Assembly: GCF_000400955.1 (NCBI RefSeq)
Contig: NC_021284.1
Coordinates: 186,001-250,000 of the forward strand
Reading direction: 5' to 3'
Length of the DNA stretch: 64,000 nt
Source: Spiroplasma syrphidicola EA-1
Lineage (GTDB): Bacteria; Bacillota_I; Bacilli_A; Mycoplasmatales; Mycoplasmataceae
Position 1 is the first letter of the stretch; each line of letters opens with the position of its first letter. Position numbers and translations under genes: made by a program. Shown here one piece after another: positions 35,587-46,659 of this stretch. Below the pieces are notes generated by a model. That model had not been told where the DNA came from. It worked only from the letters and a program-made list of their open reading frames with translations, and ran no database searches.

Positions 35587-37593
35587 ATGTCAAACACATT
35601 AGTAATTATGGAATCCCCAACTAAAACTAAAGCTGTGCAAAAATATTTAGGCGAAGGTTTTATTGTCTTATCATCGGAAGGTCATATTCGAAACTTAGCA
35701 ACAACTGGCGAATTTGGCTTAGGAGTTGATATTAATACTTTTGAACCAAAATATAAGATGGAACGTAATAAAAAAGAACTTGTTAAAGAACTAAAAGGGT
35801 TAGCTAAAACAGCCCAATTAGTTGTTCTGGCAACTGACCCTGATCGTGAAGGAGAGGCAATTGCTTATCATTTAAATGAAGTATTAGGTTGCCAAGATAA
35901 ATCAAAGCGCGTTCGATTTAATGAAATTACTAAAGATGCTGTTTTAACGGCATTTGAAAACCAAACTGAAATTGATATGAATTTAGTAAAATCACAAGAA
36001 GCACGCCGTATTTTAGACCGTTTTATTGGGTTCCGTTTAAGTAAATTATTACAAAAAAAGATTAGATCAAAATCAGCAGGGCGTGTGCAATCTGTTGCTT
36101 TAAAATTAGTTGTTGAACGGGAAAAAGAATGACAAAGTTTTGTGCCAGAAGAATATTGAACAATTGAAGGAACATATAAAAAGGCCGCGGTTAAATTAAG
36201 TAAATATAATAATCAAAAACTAGAGTTAAAAACAGAACCGGAAGTTCTAAAAATTAAAAAACAAATTAATAATCAATTCCTTGTAACAGAAATTAAAGAA
36301 CAAGAGCGTCAACGTAAATCACCAAATCCCCATACAACATCAACAATGTTGCAAGAGGCCAGCAGTAAATTAGGTTTTGCTTCAAATAAAACCTCGTTAA
36401 TTGCCCAACAATTATATGAAGGAATTAAAGTTAGTGATAATATTACGGGATTTATTACTTATCCCCGAACAGATTCAATTCGTTTAAGTGAGAAATTTGT
36501 CCAAGATGCTTTTGATTATATTACTATTAATTATGGCCAAGAATATCTTGGCGAAGTAAAAACTAGTGCAAAAAAGAAAAATGTGCAAGATGCCCATGAG
36601 GCAATTCGCCCAACTGATTTAACAATGACTCCTGAACAAGCAAAAGACTATTTAACCCGCGATCAATTACGATTATATAAAATTATTTATGCCCGTAGTT
36701 TAGCAAGTTTAATGGCAAGTGCAAAATTAATTGGGAAAACAATTTTCTTAACAAATAATGGTTATGAATTTAAAATGACAGGAAGTACAGTTGCTTTTAG
36801 CGGATTTTTAAAATGCTATGCGTTTGATGATGAAAGTGACGATGAAATTATCAAATTACCAAATTTAAAAGTTGATAAAACAATTGAACTAGATGACTTA
36901 TATGGGCTTCGTCATTTTACAAAACCTCCAAGTCGTTATTCAGAAGCAAAATTAATTAAACTGCTAGAAGAAATTGGGGTTGGTCGTCCTTCAACTTATG
37001 CCCCAATTATGCGAACATTAAAAGAACGTGGCTATATTATTGTTGAAAATAAAAGTATTAAAGCAACAGAAAAAGGGATTTTAACAAGTGATAAGCTACA
37101 AGAATTCTTTAATGATATTATTAATGAAACTTATACTTCCTCAATTGAAGAATCATTAGATGTTATTTCAAACGGAGAGTTAGACCCAAAGCCATTATTA
37201 AAAGAGTTTTGGGAACGCTTTGAACCACGAATTGAAGCGGCAATGGAATTAATGGAAGAAGTGCCAATTGAAAAAGCTGGGATTGACTGTCCTAATTGTG
37301 GCCTTGATTTGGTTTATCGGTATGGAAAGTATGGTAAATTTATTGCTTGCTCAGGTTTTCCAAAATGTCGTTATATTCATCAAACTGGGCCAAAATTTGG
37401 CCAGTGCCCTGATTGTGGTATTGGGGAAATTATTTTGAAGTTTAATAAACGCTATCAGCGTTTTAAAGCTTGTACGAATTATCCAAATTGTGAATACACT
37501 GATTCGTACCAAGAACCAAAGAATAATGCTGGGCAAGAAGCGGAAAACGAAAATACTGATCAAAACGGATTATATCGCATTAAAATTATTTAA
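35587..37593 (+). CDS. topA: DNA topoisomerase I
   Basis: Relaxes negative supercoils by single-strand passage. 668 residues. The TOPRIM domain has IMESPTKTKAVQKYLG and the acidic DPDREGEA. Active-site Tyr292 is in FITYPRTDS, and the domain IV motif GVGRPSTYAPIM is present. Two C-terminal C4 zinc ribbons are visible (CPNC...CSGFPKC and CPDC...CTNYPNC). ACAAGGAGACAAGGAC precedes the ATG, and a TATAAT box lies at 35534-35539. A normal, complete enzyme. Confidence 0.97.
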
Positions 37594-37673
37594 GAAAATA
37601 TTTTATCTTTATGAAAATTATTTTCATTGTTTTAATTATATAATTGGGTTAGTTTAGAAAGGGGATAAGTACT

Positions 37674-37997
37674 ATGTATGATAAAGGACAAATGGTTACT
37701 GCAAAAATAACTAACATTACTCCTTTTGGAGCATTCTGTGAATTACAAAACGCTTCAGGATTAATCCACATTAGTGAATTTTCAGACTTTTTTGTACGTG
37801 ACATTAAAGATTTTGTAAATATTGGAGACTCTGTAGAAGTTGAAGTTCTTGACTTTGATCCAAATAAAAAACAAGTGAAGTTAAGTTATAAGAGTTGTCG
37901 TCCAGAATTGTTGAAAAAGAACAATAACCAGATTCAAGAAACTGGGTCAGGATTTCAACCATTGCGTGATAAATTAAGTTCATTAACTGACAAATAG
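37674..37997 (+). CDS. S1-domain RNA-binding protein (YugI/CvfD-like)
   Basis: 107 residues. A single S1 domain fills residues 4-75: GQMVTAKITNITPFGAFCEL, GLIHISEFSD and VEVEVLDFDPNKKQVKLSYK. A short polar tail follows. It resembles the general stress protein YugI of Bacillus (CvfD of staphylococci), a ribosome-associated single-S1 protein, and yugI also lies near pgi in Bacillus as here. AAAGGGGAT precedes the ATG. pgi starts 47 nt downstream. Confidence 0.88.
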   Translation: MYDKGQMVTAKITNITPFGAFCELQNASGLIHISEFSDFFVRDIKDFVNIGDSVEVEVLDFDPNKKQVKLSYKSCRPELLKKNNNQIQETGSGFQPLRDKLSSLTDK

Positions 37998-38044
37998 TAA
38001 TATCAAAGATGTATAAAAATAATGGAAAGTGATGCTTTTAAATT

Positions 38045-39325
38045 ATGATTAAAGTAAATTTAGCAAAGGCAATAGACGAAAAACTGCTTGAAAATTATCA
38101 CCAAGAAGTTAAGAAAATTCATCAAATGATTCATAATAAGACCGGACCGGGCAATGAATTTTTAGGGTGAGTTGAATGACCAAAGGATTATCCTCATGAT
38201 GAATTTATGGCAATGGAAAAATTAGGAAAAGCATTACAAACTGAAATTGATGTCTTAGTAGTAATTGGGATTGGGGGCAGCTATCTTGGCGCTCGCGCGG
38301 CAATTGAAATGATTAATGGCCTATCTTCCGAACCAAAAGTTAAAGTAATTTATGTTGGAAACACAATGTCTTCAACATATACGAAACAGGTTTTAGAATT
38401 CCTGGCAAATAAAGAATTTGGAATTTGTGTTGTTTCAAAATCAGGAACAACAACAGAACCAGCAATTGCATTTCGCTTATTTAAAGAGCTGTTAGAAGCC
38501 AAAAAAGGCAAAGCAATTGCCCAACAAAGAATTGTCGCAGTTACTGATCAACATCGGGGAGCATTAAAAGAGTTGGCAACAACAGAAGGTTATGCTAGTT
38601 TTGTTATTCCTGATGATATTGGGGGACGTTTCTCGGTTTTAACACCAGTTGGGATTTTTGCCATGATTGTTGCTGGCATTGATATTAATTTAGTGATGCA
38701 AGGTGCACAAGAAGCGTACCAAGATACCCTAAGTGATGATTTAACGAAAAATGAAGCTTATAAATATGCTGTTGGCCGTTATCTTTTAAATCACAACGAA
38801 AATTATTTGGCAGAAATGCTAGTTACATATGAGTTACAACTACAAATGGTTACTGAATGATGAAAACAATTATTTGGCGAATCAGAAGGAAAAGATGGTA
38901 AGGGGTTACTACCATTATCCTGTGTTTTTTCAACTGATTTACATTCATTAGGTCAATTTATTCAAGACGGAACGAAAAATATCTTTTTTGAAACAGTAAT
39001 TAAAGTAAATCAACCAGAATTAGATTTAACATTAACAGCTGATCAGGATAACCTTGATGGCTTAAATTACTTAGCAGGTAAAACACTGCATCAAGTAAAC
39101 AGTATTGCGATTGATGGGGTTATCAATGCTCATCATGAAACTGGGGGCGTACCAGTGATTTTATTAGAATTCAAAACAATGGACGCCAAAATGTTCGGTT
39201 ACTTATCATATTGATTTATGAGAGCCTGTGCAATGTCTGCTTATTTGTTAGGGATTAATCCCTTTGACCAACCAGGTGTTGAAGTTTACAAACTTAATAT
39301 GTTTAAACTATTAGGAAAAAAATAA
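38045..39325 (+). CDS. pgi: glucose-6-phosphate isomerase
   Basis: Interconverts glucose-6-phosphate and fructose-6-phosphate. 426 residues, the compact Firmicute form (about 450 in Bacillus). Sugar-phosphate loops [15 protein letters not shown] and [15 protein letters not shown], the [11 protein letters not shown] signature, and the C-terminal GVEVYK segment with catalytic Lys. AATGGAAAGTGATG lies at some distance upstream as the ribosome-binding site. It shares a perfect bidirectional terminator with coaD. Confidence 0.96.
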
Positions 39326-39353
39326 AGGATTGATATCAATCCTTTATTTTTTT
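39320..39353. terminator. perfect bidirectional terminator between pgi and coaD
   Basis: A 14-bp perfect stem, AAATAAAGGATTGA (39320-39333) with TCAATCCTTTATTT (39336-39349), across a 2-nt centre, with T-runs. It includes the pgi stop codon and touches the coaD stop codon, so both convergent genes end in it. Confidence 0.9.
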
Positions 39354-39766
39354 AATTTATTAATTTGTTTTAAAAAAGTTGATGAAATTTCATTTAACCC
39401 ATAGTCCGCAATTAAGAAAATTGTCTCTAATTGTGGGTTTAATTTTTTCATGGCATAAGAAAGTTCTAACTCATATTTTAAATCGTCATTATTGCGCAGA
39501 CCACGAATAATATAGCTAATCCCTAATTGTTCGGCCAAGCTACTAGTTAGTATTGTGTCATTAATTAAGACAGTAATATTTGGGCTGATTTCCGCGCACA
39601 TTGCGTTAACTTTTGCGGCCCGTAAATTAATATCTGTTTGGGCTGTTTTCTCCAAATTATTTGAAACAACAACATAAAGGGTTGGAAATAATTTAATTGC
39701 TTTTTTAATAATATTAAGATGGCCATCATGAATTGGATCAAAACTGCCAGGAAACATTGCTTTCAT
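39344..39766 (-). CDS. coaD: phosphopantetheine adenylyltransferase
   Basis: Makes dephospho-CoA from 4'-phosphopantetheine and ATP. 140 residues, some 20 shorter than typical, mainly at the C-terminus. The T/HxGH nucleotidyltransferase motif is in FPGSFDPIHDGHLNII. IIRGLRNNDDLKYELELSYAMKKLN and ISSTFLKQ also match. Start: ATG 39766 is preferred. A longer frame from TTG 39826 exists, but that TTG is the -35 box of a good promoter, so the extension cannot be translated from this transcript. Minus-strand gene, divergent from the RNase J-like gene. Confidence 0.92.
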   Translation of the reverse strand: MKAMFPGSFDPIHDGHLNIIKKAIKLFPTLYVVVSNNLEKTAQTDINLRAAKVNAMCAEISPNITVLINDTILTSSLAEQLGISYIIRGLRNNDDLKYELELSYAMKKLNPQLETIFLIADYGLNEISSTFLKQINKLKK

Positions 39767-39797
39767 AAAATTTTGGGGACCTTTCTTGTCAAAAATC

Positions 39798-39826
39798 ACT
39801 ATAATTTTGGCATAATAAAACTTCAA
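39798..39826 (-). promoter_or_regulatory. promoter of coaD (minus strand)
   Basis: On the minus strand, TTGAAG (39826-39821), exactly 17 nt, then TATAGT (39803-39798). Transcription would start near 39791, followed by AAGAAAGG and the ATG at 39766. This decides the coaD start. Confidence 0.6.
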
Positions 39827-39883
39827 ATTAATTTTTACATTTTATTTTAATAATTTTATAACTTAATGTATAATAAAACAAGA

Positions 39884-39938
39884 TTACATTTATTTATAGA
39901 ACATTTAATTGTTCACCATTTAACATAATAAATTGTAA
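39884..39938 (+). promoter_or_regulatory. structured leader upstream of the RNase J-like gene
   Basis: An outer stem pairs TTACA-TTTATT (39884-39894 region) with AATAAA-TTGTAA (39927-39938) and one bulged base. It encloses a hairpin GAACA-TTTAAT-TGTTC (39899-39914). A TATAAT box at 39869-39874 would start transcription just before it. AAGGAGAT precedes the gene at 39959-39966. Confidence 0.4.
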
Positions 39939-39971
39939 ATATGAGGAAATAGATAATAAGGAGATTATTTT

Positions 39972-41639
39972 ATGGCAAAAATTAATTTTTTCGCCCTTGG
40001 GGGACTAGACGAGCGAGGGAAAAATTTATACTGTGTTGAAGTGGACCAAGATATTTTCATTTTTGATGCAGGAACAAAAAACCCAGAACGGGGAATTTTA
40101 GGGATTGATGTTGTTATTCCTAATTTTGATTACTTAAAGGACAATAAACAACGTATTAAAGGGATTTTTATCTCAAAACCATCTGATGAATGTTCAGAAG
40201 CAATAACATATATTTTAAAAGAATTACCATTAAAAGTTTATGGGAGTGATTTGGCATGTAGCATTTTAAACTTTCATTTACAACGTTTTAAAGTGAGAGG
40301 GAAAGAGGAATTATTTACCCCAATTTCAGCTAAACAAATCATTGATTTTGGTCAATGCCAAATTGAAGTGTTTTTAACAACAACAAGTATGCCAAATAGT
40401 TTTGGTTTTGCTTTACATACCCCAGATGGAACAATTATTTATACTGGTGATTATATGTTTGATGCAAAAGCTGAGACAAACTTTTCAACAGATTTACAAC
40501 ATTTGCAAAGTATTGTTGCTAAACAAAAAATCTTATTATTTTTATCAGAAGCAACAGCGGCTTCACGCCAAGACTATACAGCTCCTAATCATAAAATAAA
40601 TATTTATGTCGAAAGAGCAGTTAAAGAAGCAAAAGGGCGCATTATTTTAGCTTGTTTTGATCAAGATTTACATAAAATTAGTGAATTATTTGATTTAGTT
40701 CGTGAAAATAATATTTCAGTTGGAATCTATGGGCAAACATTATTGGAAGCCTTAAAAGTTTTACGGGAAAATAAAAAAATGAACTTAGATGGTATTAATC
40801 TTGTTCCATTGCATGAAGCAGTTAGCCAAGAAAAATCATTAATTATTGTTACTGGTTCAGGAGAACGTTTATACAGTCGTTTAATTAAAATTGCTGGTGG
40901 TAATGATGATATTTTAGATATTAAAGAAACTGACATGATTATTTTAGCAACTCCACCAACACCAGGAAGTGAGTTAAACCATGCTAATGTTTTAGATGAA
41001 TTAGCAAGAACAGTTGCTAAAACAATTGCTTTATCAGCAAAAAAAGTTTGAACAATGAATGCTAGTTTTGAAGATGTTAAATTAATGACATCAATTGTTA
41101 AACCAACTTACTTTATTCCGGTTAAAGGATTATACAAAGATTTTGTCTGAGCAAAAACTGCAGCAATTGAAGCGGGGGTTAATCCCGAAAACATCTTTTT
41201 ATGTGATAATGGTGAAAATGTTGAATTTGTTGATGGGGTTTTTGCTAAAAAAGCTAATCGAATCAAAACCGCTGACTTATATGTCGACGGAATTGGGGTT
41301 GGTGACATTGGCGCTGTAGTCTTAAATGAAAGAAAGCAATTAGCAACTGATGGGGTTGTCATTGTTGGTGTTTCAGTTGATAGCAAAACAAAGGAAATTG
41401 CTTCTTTAATTGATACTCAAATGCGTGGAGTTATTTATATTCAAGAAAATAATGATATTTTTAAAAAAATGCAAAAAATTATTACTGATATTGTTGAAAA
41501 ACATCATGGTCGTGCTGTTGCTGGAGAAATGTATGATATTAACGAAGTTAAAAATGAAATTCGTTCGGTATTAGCAACATTTGTTAAAACGGAAACAGGA
41601 AAAACACCAATTATTTTAGCAATCGTGAATGAAATCTAA
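39972..41639 (+). CDS. RNase J-like metallo-beta-lactamase protein lacking the catalytic metal ligands
   Basis: 555 residues with RNase J architecture: beta-lactamase core, beta-CASP insert, core return and C-terminal domain. The start FFALGGLDERGKNLYCVEV matches RNase J. However, the HxHxDH motif is replaced by K69-P-S71-D-E73-C74 (ISKPSDECSE), the second-site His segment reads TTTSMPNSFG instead of an NHSxPDSFG-type block, the GHAS motif reads MNAS, and the late PVHGE motif reads PVKGL. TGDYMFDA is kept. All His ligands I can align are gone, so it is probably not a nuclease; it may be the regulatory J2-type partner of an active RNase J1 encoded elsewhere. AAGGAGAT gives a strong start. Confidence 0.88.
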
Positions 41640-41731
41640 TTTTGTGATATATTTATAGTGTAAAGTAGTTTATTTTTTTAGTATGGTCATTTAAACTACA
41701 GAGCTAAAATTTTAATTAGGAGGGCTATTAA

Positions 41732-44677
41732 ATGAAGAAAAGAACTTATACTGATCACCCTCTCAATGATCAAAATCAAACGACTGCAATTATTAAAGTG
41801 GAAAAAAAACCGCGCCGTAATGATGCGATTGGTTGAGTTATTGGAGCGTTATTAGTAGTTTTTTTTACAATTATTTCAGTTGGACGGATTACATTAATTG
41901 GTCAATTTATTGATGATGTTATTTTCACCTTCCTTTTTGGGTGGTTTAAATATTTATTGTATTTTTGTTGCTTAATTGTTGGTTTAACAATTTTTTTGGG
42001 CGTTAAAATTAAAATTAAACGCAGAGTTCGTTGAATGACAATTTGTTTTATTATTTTAACTTGTTGACTTGTTAGTGCAATTTTATTAATTTACCAATTT
42101 TCGCAAAACCAAATGCCATTTTTTGATCAACAATCATTTTTAAAGATTATTAAAGCCTATATTAAAAATTGACAAAATGCTTCAATTTTTTCACCAGAAG
42201 CTTTAAAATCAATTACTTTTGTTGGTTTTAATGGTCAATGAATTACCTTAGGAGCCGGTGGGGGAATTATTGGAAACTTTTTAGCTGGAGTTTTTTCTTA
42301 TCTAACAATCTTTGGATCAGTAGTTTTGTGTGTAATTTTATATCTTGGTTGATTTAGTTGAGTTTTTACAGGGAGTTTCTGAGGGCTATTTTTACCAAAA
42401 AAACGCCGAGCTAATAAAGGGATTCGTGTTACAAAGTTATGATCAAACAAGGCAAAAAAAATTAAAAAACCAGGGAATAACTCAATTTATCAATCGTTAA
42501 ATGTTCCAGATGATGAATTTTTTACCCCTCAACAAGTAATGCATACAACAGAATCATCGGATATTACAATTCAAATGCCTTCATATACGGCTTTACATGA
42601 CCAACAGTTAATTGAAGATTTAATTGCTGATGATTTTGTTGGGAAGAAAAAAACAAAACAGAATTATGTTAAATTTGATGACTATAATAATCAACCACCC
42701 CAACAACGTCGGGATAACAATTTTACTTCGCCCCAAGATTTTTCATATCCCCGCACAGGAGGGACTAAAAAACCAGTTGTTCCTCAACCTGAACAATATA
42801 TTCAACCGCGTAATCGTCGTAGTGGGTTAAATTCTGGTTTTGATGATAATCGTAATATTAATGATTTACCAGTTTATTCGTCAGCTTTTGGTCAGAATGT
42901 CGACTTAAATGAAGCGCGTAATAAACTAAATTCGCAAGCAGATATTACTCCGTTTGGAAAAATTAAACGCGAGGGTCAACAAATGCCATCACCAGCTGTT
43001 GAACAAACATCACTTTATGATGAAAGTGGGGAGGTAAAAGACTTTAATCAACCGCGAGAACCAGAAACATTTATTAATAATGGACCAATCCAGTCAACTG
43101 CTGAGGTTGAAAGACCAGGAAATGATTTTTGAACAGCTCCCCCAAAACCACAGCCAAAAGTTGAGATTTTTGAGCAACCACGTCGGAACGTTGTGATTGA
43201 TAAACGTGAACCAGTCGTAACTAGTCGCCCCCCAGTCTTTAATAATCCCAATTATAAATTACCAAATTTAACCTTATTAAATGAAAAGCAAGATAATGCT
43301 AATAATAATGAACAAAATAAAATGGCAGCCCATAATAAGGCGTTAAAAATTAATGAAGTATTCCAACAATTTAATATTGCCGCTAGTGTCCAAGGGGTTA
43401 ATATTGGCCCAACAATTACGAAGTTTGAAATTCAAATGCAACCAGGGGTTAAAGTTAATAAAATTATGAGTCTAGAAAATGATTTAAAATATGCCTTAGC
43501 AACCCAAGCGATTCGAATTGAAGCACCAATTCAAGGGAAATCAGCGGTTGGAATTGAAATTGCTAACCAAATTAGTAATAAAGTTACTTTACGGGAAATC
43601 ATGGAACGAATTCCATTAGAAAAACAAGATAAAAAATTATTGGTGGCAATTGGTCGTAGTGTTAATGGTGATATTATCTTTGTTGAATTAGATAAAATGC
43701 CGCATTTATTAGTGGCTGGTTCAACGGGGAGTGGGAAATCAGTATGTATTAACACAATTCTGTCTTCGCTATTACTACGAACAAAACCATCAGAGGTGAA
43801 GTTATTATTAATTGACCCAAAACAAGTTGAATTAGCAGTATATAATAATTTACCGCATTTACTAGCCCCAGTTATTTCTGACACTAAATTAGCTAATCCA
43901 GCTTTGAAAAAAGTTATTGCTGAAATGGAACGTCGTTATAGTTTATTATCAGCGCGTGGGGTACGAAACATTGAAGCTTTTAACTTGAAAGTAGCGCCGG
44001 AAGAAAAATTACCTTATATTGTTATTATTATTGATGAATTAGCTGATTTAATGATGACAGCGGGGAAAGAAATTGAAGATTCGATTATGCGTATTACCCA
44101 ATTAGCACGAGCAGCTGGAATTCATATGATTATTGCAACACAGCGACCTTCAACAGATGTTATTACAGGAGTTATTAAAACAAATATTCCATCTCGTATT
44201 GCTTTTGCTGTTGCATCATCAATTGATTCACGAACAATTTTAGATCAAAGTGGGGCCGAAAAATTAATTGGGTATGGTGATATGTTATATGCTCCAGCTG
44301 GACAAAATATTCCAACCCGTGCCCAAGGAGCTTATATTTCTGATGATGAAATTGAACGCTTAGTTGAATATTGCCAATCACAACAAGAAACTAGTTATGA
44401 TGAAGATTTCTTAAATATTGAAAATAATCATAATGGGGGTAATAATGGTGATTTAACTAGTGAATTAGATCCCCTTTATCAAGAAATTAAAAACTTTGTT
44501 ATTTTAAATCAAAAAGCTTCAACATCATTAATCCAACGGAAATTCTCGATTGGTTATAATCGCGCTAGTCGCTTAATGGATACTTTAGAAGAAAATGGTG
44601 TAATTGGACCACAAAATGGGGCTAAACCCCGTGATGTCTATATTCAAAACATTGATTTAGATGATAATGATTATTAA
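41732..44677 (+). CDS. ftsK: DNA translocase FtsK/SpoIIIE
   Basis: Hexameric DNA pump used in chromosome segregation at division. 981 residues. Four membrane helices (about residues 32-55, 66-88, 98-118, 183-210) are followed by a long polar Asn/Gln/Pro-rich linker (about 250-500). The motor domain follows: Walker A GSTGSGKS at 663-670, Walker B IIIDELADLM, and TQRPSTDVITG. The C-terminal gamma winged helix contains STSLIQRKFSIGYNRASRLMD. AGGAGGG precedes the ATG. Length is somewhat above the Bacillus protein because of the linker. A terminator follows. Confidence 0.96.
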
Positions 44678-44685
44678 GCAAAATT

Positions 44686-44713
44686 AAAAAAGTTACGGTA
44701 AGTAACTTTTTTA
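44686..44713 (+). terminator. intrinsic terminator after ftsK
   Basis: AAAAAAGTTAC (44686-44696) pairs with GTAACTTTTTT (44702-44712) over GGTAA. Confidence 0.85.
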
Positions 44714-44741
44714 ATAAATTTAAAGAAATTAATTTTTTTGA

Positions 44742-44769
44742 TTGTTTATATATCCTTTTTATATATAAT
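44742..44769 (+). promoter_or_regulatory. promoter of the ECF transporter operon
   Basis: TTGTTT (44742-44747), 16-nt spacer, TATAAT (44764-44769). A second TATAAT lies at 44822-44827 with a weaker -35. Between the ftsK terminator and ecfA1 nothing else was seen. Confidence 0.5.
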
Positions 44770-44883
44770 TAAAAAAGAAACGGACAAAGGAAAAAAGTAG
44801 TTACTATTTTTTATATTACGATATAATTAAATTATTAATTATATAAATAAGAAGTATAAACGTTAATAGGGATGAGGCAAACA

Positions 44884-45750
44884 ATGAAAAAGAAACACAA
44901 AAAAAACGATAATCATTTAGAGAAAAAAAATAATATTTCTTTAAAAGTAACAGATATTGAGTTTAGATATCGTGAAACTCATCCAAATGCCGTTGATGGT
45001 GTTAGTTTTGAAATTAATCATGGTGAATATGTTACCATTATTGGCCATAATGGAAGTGGTAAATCAACAATCAGTAAAATCATTATTGGGGTTTTACGAC
45101 CACATAAAGGGAAGATTGAAGTATTTGGTAATGAAATGCATGCAACAACTTTAACAGAAATTCGCCGTTTTTTAGGAATTGTTTTTCAAAATCCCGATAA
45201 TCAATTTATTGGTTCAACTGTTCGTGACGATATTGCCTTTGGTTTGGAAAACCGTTGTATTGCCCAAAAAGATATGCAAGCAATTATTGATGATGCGGCA
45301 AAAAAAGTTGGGATGTTGGATTACTTAGACCATGAACCATTAATGTTATCAGGGGGGCAAAAACAGCGTGTGGCAATTGCTTCAACCTTGGCCTTACAAC
45401 CAGATATTATTATATTTGATGAAGCAACTAGTATGTTAGACCCAAAAGGTCGTCAAGAAGTTAAACAAATTATGGTTGATTTAAAAAATACTCGTCAAAA
45501 AACTATTATTTCAATTACCCATGATATGGATGAAATTATTAATGCGGATAAAGTAATTGTGATGAATAAAGGTAAAATGGTCAAATGTGGTCGTCCAGAA
45601 GAAATTTTATATGATGCGGATTTCCTTAAAGGAATTCACTTGGATGTGCCTTTTATTTCAAGAGTAATTAATGGTTTAAGAGAAAAAGGCCTTAATGTTA
45701 ATAATACTTTAGACATGGGAGAGTTGGTGAAAGACATATGTCAAAAATAG
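44884..45750 (+). CDS. ecfA1: energy-coupling factor transporter ATPase 1
   Basis: One of the paired ATPases that drive vitamin/metal uptake by ECF importers. 288 residues. Walker A GHNGSGKS at 54-61, Q-loop [12 protein letters not shown] signature [12 protein letters not shown], and Walker [15 protein letters not shown] Lys-rich N-terminus precedes the domain. The start is ATG 44884, 6 nt after GATGAGG; the in-frame ATG at 44872 lies inside that site. It overlaps ecfA2 by 13 nt. Confidence 0.95.
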   Translation: MKKKHKKNDNHLEKKNNISLKVTDIEFRYRETHPNAVDGVSFEINHGEYVTIIGHNGSGKSTISKIIIGVLRPHKGKIEVFGNEMHATTLTEIRRFLGIVFQNPDNQFIGSTVRDDIAFGLENRCIAQKDMQAIIDDAAKKVGMLDYLDHEPLMLSGGQKQRVAIASTLALQPDIIIFDEATSMLDPKGRQEVKQIMVDLKNTRQKTIISITHDMDEIINADKVIVMNKGKMVKCGRPEEILYDADFLKGIHLDVPFISRVINGLREKGLNVNNTLDMGELVKDICQK

Positions 45751-46655
45751 CAAAAAAAACAAAGGCAGTTTCAATGCCTGAAAGTGATCAAATTATTTTT
45801 AAAGATGTTTCATATGTTTACGCGCCAAAATCACCATATGAACACCAATCGTTAACTGATATTAACTTGGAAATTAAACCAGAAAAAATTACGGCCGTAA
45901 TTGGTTCAACTGGGAGTGGAAAATCAACGTTAGTTCAACACATTAATGGGTTACTAACTCCAACGCGTGGGGAAGTCCATGCCAATGGTTTTGTAATTAA
46001 AGCTAAGCAAAAAAAGATTAAAGATATCAAAAAATTACGGAAATCAATTGGTTTAGTTTTCCAGTTTCCTGAGTATCAGTTGTTTGAAGAAACAATTGAA
46101 AAAGATATTATGTTTGGTCCAGTTCATTTAGGGGAAGAAAAAGAAATGGCGCGGGCTAATGCAAAGAAATATCTTGAAATGGTTGGCTTACCAGAAAACT
46201 ATTTACAACGTTCCCCATTTGATTTATCGGGGGGTCAAAAACGCCGAGTTGCGATTGCTGGGATTTTAGCAATCGAGGGAAACACTTTGATTTTAGATGA
46301 ACCAACAGCTGGTTTAGACCCTGAAGGGGAAGAAGATTTTATTAAATTATTTAACAATATTAATAAGAATGAGAAAAAACGGATTATTCTTGTTACACAT
46401 AATATGGATCATGTCTTAGATATTGCTGATGAAGTTATCGCTTTAAAAGACGGAAAAATTATTAAAATTGGAACACCATTTGAAATCTTTAAAGATAAAA
46501 CGTTATTACATGAATTACAAATTGAACCACCAAAAATTTATAATTTAATTTATCAATTAGCGGAAAATGGTTTAGATTTACGGGAAGAAAATATCCGTAA
46601 CATTAATGAATTAGTTGATAAAATTATCAACATTAAAAAGCAAAGAAAGGGGTAA
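45738..46655 (+). CDS. ecfA2: energy-coupling factor transporter ATPase 2
   Basis: Second ECF ATPase. 305 residues. Walker A GSTGSGKS near 56-63, Q-loop [18 protein letters not shown], signature [15 protein letters not shown], and Walker [17 protein letters not shown]. The coupling residues around EYQLFE are the hallmark of EcfA2. It starts inside the end of ecfA1 and ends 4 nt before ecfT, so the module is translated as a unit. Substrate-binding S components are not encoded here. Confidence 0.95.
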   Translation: MSKIAKKTKAVSMPESDQIIFKDVSYVYAPKSPYEHQSLTDINLEIKPEKITAVIGSTGSGKSTLVQHINGLLTPTRGEVHANGFVIKAKQKKIKDIKKLRKSIGLVFQFPEYQLFEETIEKDIMFGPVHLGEEKEMARANAKKYLEMVGLPENYLQRSPFDLSGGQKRRVAIAGILAIEGNTLILDEPTAGLDPEGEEDFIKLFNNINKNEKKRIILVTHNMDHVLDIADEVIALKDGKIIKIGTPFEIFKDKTLLHELQIEPPKIYNLIYQLAENGLDLREENIRNINELVDKIINIKKQRKG

Positions 46656-46659
46656 AAAT

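Noticed and set aside
39767-39826. Longer coaD from TTG 39826
   Set aside because: The TTG is the first part of a -35 box with a -10 at exact 17-nt spacing. CoaD proteins begin at the FPGSFDPIHDGH segment, so ATG 39766 fits.
44872-44883. Upstream ATG 44872 for ecfA1 and ATG 16702 for gltX
   Set aside because: The first lies inside the ribosome-binding site of the chosen start. The second lacks a good site and adds residues not expected in the family.
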